The notes under the pieces were generated by a model. The model worked only from the letters and a program-made list of their open reading frames with translations. It made no database searches and was not told the origin of the DNA. Below, piece after piece: positions 41,269 to 49,736 of a DNA stretch of 64,000 bases; position 1 is the first letter of the stretch, and each line of letters begins with the position of its first letter. Origin of the DNA: Chryseobacterium sp. (GTDB taxonomy: Bacteria; Bacteroidota; Bacteroidia; Flavobacteriales; Weeksellaceae); NCBI GenBank assembly GCA_031286615.1, contig JAITUA010000003.1, forward strand, positions 248,001 to 312,000, read 5' to 3'. The position numbers and the translations under genes are program-made.

Positions 41269-41784
41269 ATGGATATCATTTCAAAATTTACAGTAGGTTC
41301 TGAAGAGGGAATTTCTGATCTTATAGCCATTATTGATTCTTCCATTTATGCTTTACACAAAGAGTTTATTGCAGAAGATGAGATTAAAAAATACATTCGC
41401 AATGAGATAGATCCGAGAAAAATGATCAATGACCTGAATGATCTTTCCAACCAGCTGATCATGACGTATGCAGATCAGAAACCAGTCGGATACAGCATTA
41501 TCAAAAGCGGTTCTCTGCATCCTGGCATACCGGAAGGAAAAAGAGCAACAGAAATCAGTTTTGTGATTCTTTCAGAGTTTGATCTTCCTGAAACAAGGCA
41601 GTCGCTTTGGAAAAAATGCAGATCAGCAGTGAGCTTTACGGATATTGTATGGATTAATATGCTGGATCATGATCCGCTTTCGGAGTTTTTAAAAGAGTCT
41701 GGTTTTGTACCTTCTGTCAGTTCAAAAGCTGGCCCATTCCTGCTTCCCTCCCATATTTTAGAATTGGAGATTAATAAAAGTTAG
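41269..41784 (+). CDS. Probable GNAT family acetyltransferase
   Basis: 171 residues from the ATG at 41269 (a TTG at 41233 lies before the -7 box). The pattern QLIMTYADQKPVGYSIIKSG followed by TEISFVILSEFDLPETRQSLWKK and a C-terminal LSEFLKESGFVP is like the acetyl-CoA-binding core of GNAT enzymes, though the usual R/Q-x-x-G-x-G/A loop is not clear. It is divergent from the MocR gene and probably its target. Confidence 0.5.
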   Translation: MDIISKFTVGSEEGISDLIAIIDSSIYALHKEFIAEDEIKKYIRNEIDPRKMINDLNDLSNQLIMTYADQKPVGYSIIKSGSLHPGIPEGKRATEISFVILSEFDLPETRQSLWKKCRSAVSFTDIVWINMLDHDPLSEFLKESGFVPSVSSKAGPFLLPSHILELEINKS

Positions 41785-41796
41785 ATGACCACAGAT

Positions 41797-41835
41797 CTCC
41801 TCTCAGTAATTTTGTGCTCATATTATTGAGAGGAG
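41797..41835 (+). terminator. Long hairpin after the GNAT-like gene
   Basis: CTCCTCTCA pairs perfectly with TGAGAGGAG, with further pairing inside a 21-nt loop. The T-run comes only about 15 nt later, so terminator function is likely but not textbook. Confidence 0.55.
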
Positions 41836-41872
41836 CTATCATTCCTATTTTTTTATTTCACTTAAAATTATT

Positions 41873-41901
41873 TTGGGTGAGCAATGGTTTTATTATCTTT
41901 G
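41873..41901 (+). promoter_or_regulatory. Promoter TTG-N18-TATCTTTG
   Basis: TTG at 41873-41875 and TATCTTTG at 41894-41901 match the Bacteroidota promoter (TTG, about 19 bp, TAnnTTTG). It lies 19 bp before the AraC gene at 41921. Confidence 0.7.
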
Positions 41902-41920
41902 ATTTTTATAATTTTTACTT

Positions 41921-42835
41921 ATGAGCGATCAGCTGGAAACCATAGAAGATTATTACAAACGTATCCGTAAGAACCAGATCAAAATGTTTGATTCTGAAGA
42001 CTTTGAAATGGGTAAATCTCATTTTAATATTTCGATGCGGAAATACTGCAGTTTTAAGAGCCCATACAACCGCCGTGATTATTATAAAATCAGTTTTATC
42101 ATTGGAAAAGGGACCATTCATTATGGTACACATCAGCTGTATATCGACCGTCCGGCATTATTCTTTCCTTCTCCAAGCATCCCCTACTCATGGGAATGCG
42201 ACAGTGATTTACAGGAAGGATATTTCTGCCTGTTCAACCAGGAATTTTTTAACGGAAATTCCGAATTTAATCTGTTTAAAAAGACTTCAATGTTCAAAGA
42301 ATGGAGCAAGCCTGTTGTTTTTCTGACAGAGGAACAGACCCAGCTGGCTACTCTTTATTTTGATCAGATTTACAGAATGAATAATTCTGCTTATCCCTTC
42401 CGTTGCAGCAGTATCAAAAGCAATCTGGCATCCGTTATGCACCTGGCCATGGAAAACCGTGTAGAGGACATCAATCCTAATGAACTTCCTGCCAATGTGC
42501 GTTTATACAGATTATTTGATGAACTGCTCAACAAACAATTCCCTCTGGACTCCCCTGCTTATCCGCTTGCGTTAAAAACTCCTTCGGACTTTGCTGACCA
42601 CCTTAATGTACATGTGAATCATTTGAATTCTTCGGTAAAATCTGTAACTCATCTCACTACAACACAAATCATTAAAGAAAAGATGTTTGAAGAATCTAAA
42701 AATCTGCTGAAGTATACCAATTGGGACATTGCTCAAATTGGTTATACGCTAGGTTTTGATCAGCCTGCACATTTTAATAACTTTTTTAAAAAACATGCCC
42801 GGACTTCACCATTAAAATTTAAGAATTTAGCTTAA
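41921..42835 (+). CDS. AraC family transcriptional regulator
   Basis: This 304-residue paralogue of the regulator at 19853 has the same sensor features (NRRDYYKISFIIGKGTIHYG, IPYSWECD) and C-terminal double helix-turn-helix (SDFADHLNVHVNHLNSSVK, IAQIGYTLGFDQPAHFNNFFKK). It lies 82 bp upstream of a drug-type MFS exporter on the same strand, which is its most likely target. Confidence 0.88.
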   Translation: MSDQLETIEDYYKRIRKNQIKMFDSEDFEMGKSHFNISMRKYCSFKSPYNRRDYYKISFIIGKGTIHYGTHQLYIDRPALFFPSPSIPYSWECDSDLQEGYFCLFNQEFFNGNSEFNLFKKTSMFKEWSKPVVFLTEEQTQLATLYFDQIYRMNNSAYPFRCSSIKSNLASVMHLAMENRVEDINPNELPANVRLYRLFDELLNKQFPLDSPAYPLALKTPSDFADHLNVHVNHLNSSVKSVTHLTTTQIIKEKMFEESKNLLKYTNWDIAQIGYTLGFDQPAHFNNFFKKHARTSPLKFKNLA

Positions 42836-42917
42836 TATTTGATTTTTGTAATTTTTACTTTGTCTTTTAAAATTCACTTTCTTATTTCTTGACTTATTTT
42901 TGCATTGTAAAAAATGA

Positions 42918-44129
42918 ATGAACATGTTGAGAGAAGCATCTGAAAAACGAATCAGATTAATTACTATTATGGCTTTCGTGTCTATCCCGCTTTCGGGGTT
43001 TGTCACGGATATATATTTACCATCGTTCCCTTCTATGGCCAAAGAAATGATGGTTTCAGAAAAAGATATCCAGATCACTCTGACCTCCTATCTTCTTAGC
43101 TATGGAATTTCCCAGTTATTTGTGGGAGGAATTCTGGACAGTATCGGCCGCTACCGCCCTAAACTAATTGCATTGTTCCTATTGATCCTGACCAGCATTT
43201 TAATTACGATGACCAATAGTATTTTGCTGATCTGCCTGCTTCGTATTCTTCAGGGAGCCGCTGTTTCAGTACTTGTAGTGGCTACGCGGGCTATTTTTGT
43301 AGATATTTATGATGCCGAAAAAGTGAAGCACTATTTAAGCTATTTTACCATTGTATGGTCGTGCGGACCTATTCTGGCACCTTTCCTTGGGGGTTACCTT
43401 GAGAAAATATTTAACTGGCATGCTAATTTTTATTTCTTAGCGATATATGCCGGATCCCTTTTCCTGTTTGAATGGTTCTTCAGTGGCGAGAGTCTTCCGC
43501 AGAAAAAGAAACTGGATCTGTCAGAGAATATCAGTCTATATAAAATGATGCTTAAGAACAGGATTTTCATGCTGGGAATTTTCATATTAGGACTGAGCTA
43601 TTCCATCGTTATGCTGTTTAATATTACCGGGCCGTTTATTATTGAAAACACTTTCCATTTTACACCGGTAGTTATTGGATACTGTACATTGATCCTTGGT
43701 TTTTCCTGGATGATTGGAGGTTTTATCGGGAAGCGAAGGTTAACTCTTGATTTTAAACCAAGAATTCTACAGCCTATCCTTTTACAGCTTATTCTGATTG
43801 CAGGATTGATTATCACCAGCTATTTCGCAGAAAGTCTTTTCATTATGATACCTTTTGCCTTTTTCATTCATATCTGTTCCGGAATTTTATTTACCTCATT
43901 CTTTACGACAAGTATGCTTTACTTTCCTAAAAATGCAGGAACCGCCGGCGGACTGATGGGTGGATTGGTTTATGTAATTACTTCTGTGACAAGCTTTATC
44001 ATTTCGGTAAGCGGAAATGTAAGTGAGCAAAAAGATCTTTCCTGGCGCTATCTGATCATTGCCTGTTTACTTTTAGGGATTATCCTTATCATGCATCAGG
44101 CCGTAAAAAAAGAAAAAGCAGAGAATTAG
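42918..44129 (+). CDS. MFS transporter, Bcr/CflA type
   Basis: A 403-residue protein with twelve membrane helices. TDIYLPSFPSMAKE in the first loop and GGILDSIGRYRPKL (motif A) are typical of the Bcr/CflA drug-resistance group, as is LLRILQGAAVSVLVVATRAI. An efflux role is inferred. A -7 box TATTTTTG at 42895-42902 sits just upstream, so it may be transcribed apart from the AraC gene. Confidence 0.87.
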   Translation: MNMLREASEKRIRLITIMAFVSIPLSGFVTDIYLPSFPSMAKEMMVSEKDIQITLTSYLLSYGISQLFVGGILDSIGRYRPKLIALFLLILTSILITMTNSILLICLLRILQGAAVSVLVVATRAIFVDIYDAEKVKHYLSYFTIVWSCGPILAPFLGGYLEKIFNWHANFYFLAIYAGSLFLFEWFFSGESLPQKKKLDLSENISLYKMMLKNRIFMLGIFILGLSYSIVMLFNITGPFIIENTFHFTPVVIGYCTLILGFSWMIGGFIGKRRLTLDFKPRILQPILLQLILIAGLIITSYFAESLFIMIPFAFFIHICSGILFTSFFTTSMLYFPKNAGTAGGLMGGLVYVITSVTSFIISVSGNVSEQKDLSWRYLIIACLLLGIILIMHQAVKKEKAEN

Positions 44130-44141
44130 TCTCTGCTTTTT
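44113..44141 (+). terminator. Hairpin terminator with the stop codon in its loop
   Basis: AAAAAGCAGAGA/TCTCTGCTTTTT, 12 bp, with loop ATTAG that holds the TAG stop of the MFS gene. The end of the coding region is therefore part of the terminator. Confidence 0.9.
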
Positions 44142-44178
44142 ATAGTTATTAATAGATCAATGGGTTTAGCAGTTAATT

Positions 44179-45753
44179 CTAAAAAGGATCTGCAACCGTA
44201 TTATTCATTTTTACTTCAAACTGCACATCAGGAGTTAAGCTTGTTCCATTCAGGTAGATCCAATCTGTTCCTGACTCTTTATATACCTGAAGATAGTAAG
44301 TATTTCCAAAACCTGTCGTATCCTTGAAAGCTACGGTATCTCCATCTTCAATACTTTTTGAAACGTTTCCTGCTTTTTTCTTTACAATCTGAATCATCAT
44401 GTTGTAAGTTGTCTTGCCATGTTTTGGATAAAAATAATAACTTCCACCACCAGAAGAATACCAATACCAGAAATGATTGAGCCTTTCACTGGTTTCTACT
44501 CTTACATATCCTTCTTTCAGATCAAAATAATTATCAGAATCCCCGATATTCACAATATTGAACCAAGTACTTGCATCCGGTTGCGAAGAAGAAACCGTCA
44601 GCCAGTCATTAGGTGTTGAAAGATTGGTAGTGATATATTTTCCGGTAGATACAGATTTCAGTGAAATACGGTCATACTTTCTGAATTTTAAACTTTTTGT
44701 AGGCGTTTTATCATCTGAATAGACATTGGCTTCCACAGGATAATGATCTGAGTATTCTGCCCAATGATATTTAATTCCGGCAATATTTGTATACGTCATA
44801 AGATTTGAAGCTACAGGGTCAAAAACGATATTCTGCCATGTTGGTGGTACAAGATGATCATTGGAAACCAGGATATAATCAAGATATTCACGCTTATTTT
44901 CCGGATAAGGATAATGATAGGAAGCCATTATATTGGTTTTCGGATCCCATGAGTAAGGTAGTCCTTTGTATATAGGAGCACTCACATTAAGAGTTTGAAG
45001 CATACTTGAATATTCAGGAGTATCTTTTATGATATTGAAATCTCCGCCATAGATCACCATTTCATCCTTAGGAATCTTCAGCCCGTCTACAAATGATTTC
45101 ATCATTCCCAACTGCTGTTTACGGATTCCTACTTCATTACCATTACAAGACGGCTGTGTTGATTGTGCATGAGTTGCTATAAAATGGACGCGTTTGCCGT
45201 CTTTTAAAATTCTGACATAAACACAGCCCTTCAGACAGTTTCCATCATAAGAACATCCTGCCGGAAAAATATATTGCTCTTTCCTCTCTATTGGATATTT
45301 ACTGGCAATCATCACTCCTCCGTCTTCAAATCCTCCGGAGATAAACTCACGCCAGTAACCAGAAGTTTTATCCCAGCCATTTTTTGTCTGTCCCAATACC
45401 GGGGTCTGATAAGGGAAGCTGGGAAGGAGTTTGTTACGCAGTTTAGCAGCGGCAGAATTATCAAAACATTCCTGAAGCATCAGAACGTCATAGTTCCTTA
45501 AAAAGGGCTCTGATCCCAGCCTTTCTGCTCTATCCTGCTGAGCCCATTGTGTCATACCAGATACTAAGAGCTCTTTCAATAAGAAAGTATTGTAAGATAA
45601 TACTTTAATATTCGGGAAAGCACTCCTCATTGCATTTTCTTTTACAACAGGAAGTGTATCATCAGTCTGAAACTGGTCTGATCTACAAGATAAAAGGGTA
45701 AAAAGATAAAGTACCGATAAAAACCGGCACAACGAAATTCGCATGTGATTCAT
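44179..45753 (-). CDS. Sphingomyelin phosphodiesterase-like lipoprotein (DNase I fold)
   Basis: A 524-residue protein with lipobox LLSC. About residues 45-345 form an endonuclease/exonuclease/phosphatase fold close to bacterial neutral sphingomyelinases: VLSYNTFLL, LQECFD (metal-binding Glu), FIATHAQS, YGGDFNI and YSDHYPVEAN (catalytic Asp and His). A C-terminal region (about 355-524) with aromatic-rich blocks such as NHFWYWYSSGGG is extra and may bind membrane or ligand. Sphingomyelinase activity is inferred; a related phosphodiesterase activity is possible. Confidence 0.8.
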   Translation of the reverse strand: MNHMRISLCRFLSVLYLFTLLSCRSDQFQTDDTLPVVKENAMRSAFPNIKVLSYNTFLLKELLVSGMTQWAQQDRAERLGSEPFLRNYDVLMLQECFDNSAAAKLRNKLLPSFPYQTPVLGQTKNGWDKTSGYWREFISGGFEDGGVMIASKYPIERKEQYIFPAGCSYDGNCLKGCVYVRILKDGKRVHFIATHAQSTQPSCNGNEVGIRKQQLGMMKSFVDGLKIPKDEMVIYGGDFNIIKDTPEYSSMLQTLNVSAPIYKGLPYSWDPKTNIMASYHYPYPENKREYLDYILVSNDHLVPPTWQNIVFDPVASNLMTYTNIAGIKYHWAEYSDHYPVEANVYSDDKTPTKSLKFRKYDRISLKSVSTGKYITTNLSTPNDWLTVSSSQPDASTWFNIVNIGDSDNYFDLKEGYVRVETSERLNHFWYWYSSGGGSYYFYPKHGKTTYNMMIQIVKKKAGNVSKSIEDGDTVAFKDTTGFGNTYYLQVYKESGTDWIYLNGTSLTPDVQFEVKMNNTVADPF

Positions 45754-45895
45754 AAGTTTTTAAGTTAAAATTGTTTTGTTTTGTGACGGCCAAAGTATGA
45801 TTTACCACACTAACTAAAATGAACCAAATATTATCTAAATGATAATTTTCCGATACGCGATTTAACTATTAAAAAATGTAATAATCTAACGGCCT

Positions 45896-45932
45896 AATTA
45901 GTTTTAATTAAAACTAATTTTACGTATATTTG
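45896..45932 (+). promoter_or_regulatory. 24-bp perfect palindrome plus -7 box before marR-like gene
   Basis: Bases 45896-45919 are a perfect palindrome centred on TTAATTAA, with half-site AATTAGTTTTAA. It ends 5 bp before a TATATTTG box at 45925-45932, so it covers the -33 region. This is where an autorepressing MarR dimer would bind. Confidence 0.7.
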
Positions 45933-45996
45933 TTAAGGTTACGATGTTGAAATTTCTTCAAAGTAGTCCTTGCCTGTCATATTATTTTTATACAAT

Positions 45997-46473
45997 ATGC
46001 CTGAAAAACAGAATAATATATCAGAACTGGCTCTGGAGCTTGGCCTGGCAATGAGTGAAATGAAAAGCCGGCTTCGACAGAAGATTCAGACCAGAATTAA
46101 TGAGTATGATCCGGATCTTTCTTTTGAACTGATTGAGATTCTGGGACTGCTTTCACGCAATAATGGTATTAACCAGCAGGAAATAGGAAATAAAGTAAGC
46201 AAAGACAAATCAAGCATCACTTACCTCATCAACAGTCTCGTGAAACGGGATCTTGTTGAGCGGATCGCTGATAAAAACGACCGGAGAAACAAGCAGATAT
46301 TTTTGACTCCGAAGGGTAAAAAAATCGTTGAAACCATTTATCCATGGGCATTGGATCTTTACAAAAAGGCGGTTGGCAATATTGATATTGAGGAGATCAG
46401 CAAAGCTTTGCTCTTAGTAAAAAAAATGACAGCAAACCTGGAGAAAACAGGATCAAAATATGATACATTATGA
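45997..46473 (+). CDS. MarR family transcriptional regulator
   Basis: A 158-residue winged-helix regulator: FELIEILGLLSRNNGINQQE leads into the recognition helix KDKSSITYLINSLVKRDLVE and the wing DKNDRRNKQIFLTPKGKKI. The ATG at 45997 is used, since an upstream TTG has no support. Its stop overlaps the start of the universal stress gene (ATGA), so the two are co-translated. The palindrome at 45896 suggests autorepression. Confidence 0.9.
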   Translation: MPEKQNNISELALELGLAMSEMKSRLRQKIQTRINEYDPDLSFELIEILGLLSRNNGINQQEIGNKVSKDKSSITYLINSLVKRDLVERIADKNDRRNKQIFLTPKGKKIVETIYPWALDLYKKAVGNIDIEEISKALLLVKKMTANLEKTGSKYDTL

Positions 46474-47312
46474 GAACAATCCTTGTACCCGTTGATTTTA
46501 CATCAGCTACGGAAAATGCAGTAAGAATAGCCGCAGACTGGGCAAAAACCTACGAATATCAGAATATCATCTTACTAAAAACTGCAGGAGAATCTGAATT
46601 TGATTATCTGCATATTGCAGAAGGGCATTCATTTGTCAACGAAGAAAGTGTCAACGATCTGTTGCAGAGAACGGAATTATTATTCGATCAGTTAACAGAA
46701 ATCATAACAGAAAAATCACCTGAAATAAAAGTTTCCAGGATATTAAGTGATTGGGCTCTTACCAGAAGCATCAATGAGCTTTTAAAAAATCAGTCTTCCG
46801 TAGAACTGATAATTTTGGGAAGTGACGACCATACCTCCACCACCGAGAGCTTTGTTTCCGATAATATCATTAGTATTGCAAGGACAAGCCCTGTGAAGAC
46901 CTTAATTGTGCCCAACAGCTATCACTATACACCTATCAAAAATATTTTCATTCCTTGTGATATAAAGGGAATTAAAAGATTGGAAAGATTGTTTCATCAC
47001 AAATCTGTTATCCATAAACAGGATGTGCGCCTGATGTTTTTGAATATCAATACCCGTGAGAAAGAAGATGAGGATAAAAAAAGAGAACTGGAAGCGTATA
47101 TTCGTGAACGTTTGACGGAAATTCCAAGCAGTATTCATTATTCTCATGATGAAAATGTCATTAAGGGAATACTCGCCTTTGCAGCCTCTAATGAAGCGGA
47201 TCTTATTATTGCTTTACCTGGCCGGCACAGCTTCCTGTATTATCTGGCAAGCAGAAGTATTTCTGAAGGAATTTATCAGAACACCCAGCAACCTGTATTG
47301 ATTTTAAAATAA
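46470..47312 (+). CDS. Universal stress protein, tandem UspA domains
   Basis: A 280-residue protein with a clear UspA domain (MRTILVPVDFTSATENAVRIA at the N terminus, LIILGSDDHTSTTESFVSDN) and a second, more diverged one (IFIPCDIKGIKRLERL and LIIALPGRHSFLYYL). Such double Usp proteins respond to oxidative, membrane or energy stress. It overlaps the MarR gene by 4 bp. Confidence 0.85.
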   Translation: MRTILVPVDFTSATENAVRIAADWAKTYEYQNIILLKTAGESEFDYLHIAEGHSFVNEESVNDLLQRTELLFDQLTEIITEKSPEIKVSRILSDWALTRSINELLKNQSSVELIILGSDDHTSTTESFVSDNIISIARTSPVKTLIVPNSYHYTPIKNIFIPCDIKGIKRLERLFHHKSVIHKQDVRLMFLNINTREKEDEDKKRELEAYIRERLTEIPSSIHYSHDENVIKGILAFAASNEADLIIALPGRHSFLYYLASRSISEGIYQNTQQPVLILK

Positions 47313-47335
47313 TAAAGTGAATGAATGAATGAAAG

Positions 47336-47932
47336 CTAATAGTAAATCTTGCTGCTTTCAATTTTAACAAGCTTCAGTTCCTGCATTTTTTTAACATACC
47401 TGATCACAGTCTCTACCCGAAGCCCGGTAAGAGTGGCTATCTGTTGTCTGGTATAGGGAATGAGAAATGAATAGGACTCTTCAAATCCGAAATACTTTTT
47501 AAGATGGTCAAAAAGCTTCATAAGTTTGACTATAGGATCGGAAATCGCCAGGAAACTGGAAATCATATACCTGAAATGCAGTCGGTCTGCTGTATACTTA
47601 TTAATCTCAAGCATTAATTCAGGTTTTTCCAAAAGTATTTCCAGAAATTTAGCCTTGGAAATCTTAATAATCTCACAGCTGGTTACCGCAATAGCATTAA
47701 TGGCATAATGATGACTGGTAAATAAGTAGCTTTCACCAATGCAGTGACCATCAAAAGGGAGCCCGTGAACAAATTCTTTTCCATCTTCTAAAAAAGTATT
47801 CAGTTTCACAGTACCAGACCTGATCTGGAAATAATATTTAGCTGCAGTTCCTTCTTTAAAAATAGAATCTGCCACATCATATTTTTCCAGAATGGCTCCC
47901 CGGGAAAATAATAAGTCTTCACATATGATCAT
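47336..47932 (-). CDS. Crp/Fnr family transcriptional regulator
   Basis: A 198-residue protein with a cyclic-nucleotide-binding-like barrel (AAKYYFQIRSGTVKLNTF, GESYLFTSHHYAINAIAVT) and a C-terminal winged helix with YTRQQIATLTGLRVETVIRYV. No iron-sulfur cysteine cluster is present, so the signal is unknown. It is convergent with the universal stress gene, which makes a stress link possible. Confidence 0.88.
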   Translation of the reverse strand: MIICEDLLFSRGAILEKYDVADSIFKEGTAAKYYFQIRSGTVKLNTFLEDGKEFVHGLPFDGHCIGESYLFTSHHYAINAIAVTSCEIIKISKAKFLEILLEKPELMLEINKYTADRLHFRYMISSFLAISDPIVKLMKLFDHLKKYFGFEESYSFLIPYTRQQIATLTGLRVETVIRYVKKMQELKLVKIESSKIYY

Positions 47933-48034
47933 CTTGCCATTATTTTTGAGTAAAAATACTTAAAGTGTAAGCTATATTGCAACTTATTAAATACCACAAA
48001 AGCACTGTATTTACCGACATTAACACTCTTTTTA

Positions 48035-48391
48035 TTAAGCTGTAATTTTCTTTTTGTGTTTTGTTCCCCAGTCAGCAAGGGCTGCAATAACGTCTTTCAG
48101 TGATTCACTGTATTCTGTGGGAACATATTCTACCAACACCGGTTTCTGATCGGTAATAACGGTTCTTTCAACTAAATGATTGACCTCCAGTTTTTTTAAT
48201 TCGCTGGAAAGGACTCTTGCTGAAATCCCATTAATCGTTCGCTGTAACTCGTTGAACCTTGTATGTCCGCCCAAAATAGCGATCATTACCCGGATGGTCC
48301 ATCTGCCTCCCAAAACGTACAAAGCATCCTCAGTAGCAGACAGATGCGTACTGCATTGCGGCCTTGAATACACTATTTTTTCTTCTTCCAT
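48035..48391 (-). CDS. HxlR family transcriptional regulator
   Basis: A 118-residue winged-helix protein with the HxlR pattern: a conserved cysteine in PQCSTHL, LGGRWTIRVMIAILGGHTRFNEL and GISARVLSSELKKLEVNHLVER. HxlR proteins sense aldehydes, quinones or oxidants through the cysteine. It is divergent from the azoreductase gene, a common HxlR target. Confidence 0.9.
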   Translation of the reverse strand: MEEEKIVYSRPQCSTHLSATEDALYVLGGRWTIRVMIAILGGHTRFNELQRTINGISARVLSSELKKLEVNHLVERTVITDQKPVLVEYVPTEYSESLKDVIAALADWGTKHKKKITA

Positions 48392-48407
48392 TGTCTCTGT
48401 TTTAGCT

Positions 48408-48481
48408 GGTTACTAACCTAAATGTTATTACTAACCTTTTGGTAACTACTATCTTTTTATTAGTAAATATAGATAATTTTG
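48408..48481. promoter_or_regulatory. HxlR-azoR divergent control region
   Basis: GGTTACTAACC at 48408-48418 is a palindrome; ACTAACC, TTTT and GGTAACT at 48430-48447 repeat the half-sites imperfectly. The -7 box TAATTTTG for the + gene is at 48474-48481. Repeated AGTTACC/GGTTAGT half-sites are expected for an HxlR operator. Confidence 0.5.
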
Positions 48482-48508
48482 AAACATCAATTTTAAAAAA
48501 AATAAAAA

Positions 48509-49111
48509 ATGAAACGAGTACTTCATATTATCTCCAGCCCAAGAAGCGAATCATCAATCAGTAAAAAACTGGGAAACGCTGTTGTGGAAAAAATCACGGC
48601 AAAATATCCTGACAGTGTTTTTAAGAAACGTGATCTGGCCAACCCGCTTTTTCCTCATTTAGAAGAAGCCCATATCAATGCCTTTTTCACTCCGGAGGAA
48701 AACCGCACGCCAGAACAGTTGGAAACTGTAAAACTTTCTGATACGGTAATTGCTGAACTGCATGAAGCTAATATTATCATTATTGAAGCTCCACTGTATA
48801 ATTTCAGTATCACTTCTACTCTTAAATCATGGCTTGATCATATTGCAAGAGCGGGAAAAACGTTCAGTTACAGTGAAAACGGTCCTGAAGGTCTGATAAA
48901 AAATAAGAAAGTATACCTTGCTTTTTCAAGTGGCGGAGTATATTCTGAAGGGGAAAGACAGGCGTATGATTTTGTGGTTCCTTACTTAAAACAAACTCTT
49001 GGATTTATGGGAATGACGGATATTTCTGTGGTCCGTGCTGAAGGGCTTTCTGTTCCGGTAGTTCAGGAAACAGCTTTGCAAAAAGGAATTGAGAGTATAG
49101 TTGTTGAGTAA
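48509..49111 (+). CDS. azoR: FMN-dependent NADH:quinone/azo oxidoreductase
   Basis: A 200-residue flavodoxin-like AzoR: MKRVLHIISSPRSESSISK (FMN phosphate loop), EAPLYNFSITSTLKSWLDHI, GKTFSYSENGPEGL and AFSSGGVYSEG. It reduces quinones and azo compounds by two-electron transfer, lowering quinone toxicity. It is divergent from the HxlR gene, its probable regulator, and has its own terminator. Confidence 0.92.
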   Translation: MKRVLHIISSPRSESSISKKLGNAVVEKITAKYPDSVFKKRDLANPLFPHLEEAHINAFFTPEENRTPEQLETVKLSDTVIAELHEANIIIIEAPLYNFSITSTLKSWLDHIARAGKTFSYSENGPEGLIKNKKVYLAFSSGGVYSEGERQAYDFVVPYLKQTLGFMGMTDISVVRAEGLSVPVVQETALQKGIESIVVE

Positions 49112-49117
49112 AAAATT

Positions 49118-49147
49118 AAAAATGCTGTTCTTTAGGACAGCATTTTT
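49118..49147 (+). terminator. Hairpin terminator of azoR
   Basis: AAAAATGCTGTTC/GGACAGCATTTTT (one G-T pair) with loop TTTA, followed by T's, 7 bp after the stop. Confidence 0.9.
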
Positions 49148-49257
49148 TATATCTATTTTTTAAATGTTTACATCATTATAACAACAATTCCCTCAACATA
49201 TGTAAAAGTTTTTCTTGTTTTTATCTCTCATTTTTACTTCACTAAAAAAGAAAAATT

Positions 49258-49674
49258 ATGGAAAATAATAAACAACCTCAGCTGATCAATCCTGCTGAAT
49301 TATTCAATCCGGAACCTTATGGTTTTTCTCACAGTATTTCTATGCAATCTCCTTTCCAGATGTGTTTTATATCCGGACAAAGTGGCGGCGTAGGAGAAAA
49401 TCATGTATTGGCTGATGATTTTAAAACTCAGGTTCAGGATGCTTTAAAAAACTTAAAAATCGTTTTGCAGAGCCATTCTATGACGTTTGAGAATGTTGTC
49501 AAAATCACTCTTCTTATCGTTGATCATAATCTGGAGAAGCTTGAAATTTGGGCGGAAGAAGCTAAAAAAGTTTGGAATGCATCATTTTTGCCTACAAGCA
49601 CGCTTATTCCTGTGAGCCAGCTCGCTTTACCTGGAATGTTATTCGAAATAGACGCAATTGCAGTGAAAAGTTAA
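49258..49674 (+). CDS. RidA family (Rid/YjgF) protein
   Basis: A 138-residue protein of the Rid family: INPAELFNPEPYGFSH, FISGQSGGVG, TQVQDALKNLKIVL, VVKITLLIVD and TLIPVSQLALPGMLFEIDAIAV. The key arginine of RidA enzymes, which sits in the last block (PARS/PARxxV), is not seen (SQLAL instead), so imine deaminase activity is doubtful and a diverged Rid subgroup is likely. It is monocistronic. Confidence 0.85.
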   Translation: MENNKQPQLINPAELFNPEPYGFSHSISMQSPFQMCFISGQSGGVGENHVLADDFKTQVQDALKNLKIVLQSHSMTFENVVKITLLIVDHNLEKLEIWAEEAKKVWNASFLPTSTLIPVSQLALPGMLFEIDAIAVKS

Positions 49675-49707
49675 TTTCTACTAAGATGTTCATCAAGGTT
49701 AGATTCA

Positions 49708-49736
49708 CCCAGGGAAAAATACATTCCTGGGATTTT
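49708..49736 (+). terminator. Hairpin terminator of the RidA-like gene
   Basis: CCCAGG/CCTGGG stem with an A-rich loop followed by ATTTTTATT, 34 bp after the stop. Confidence 0.75.
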
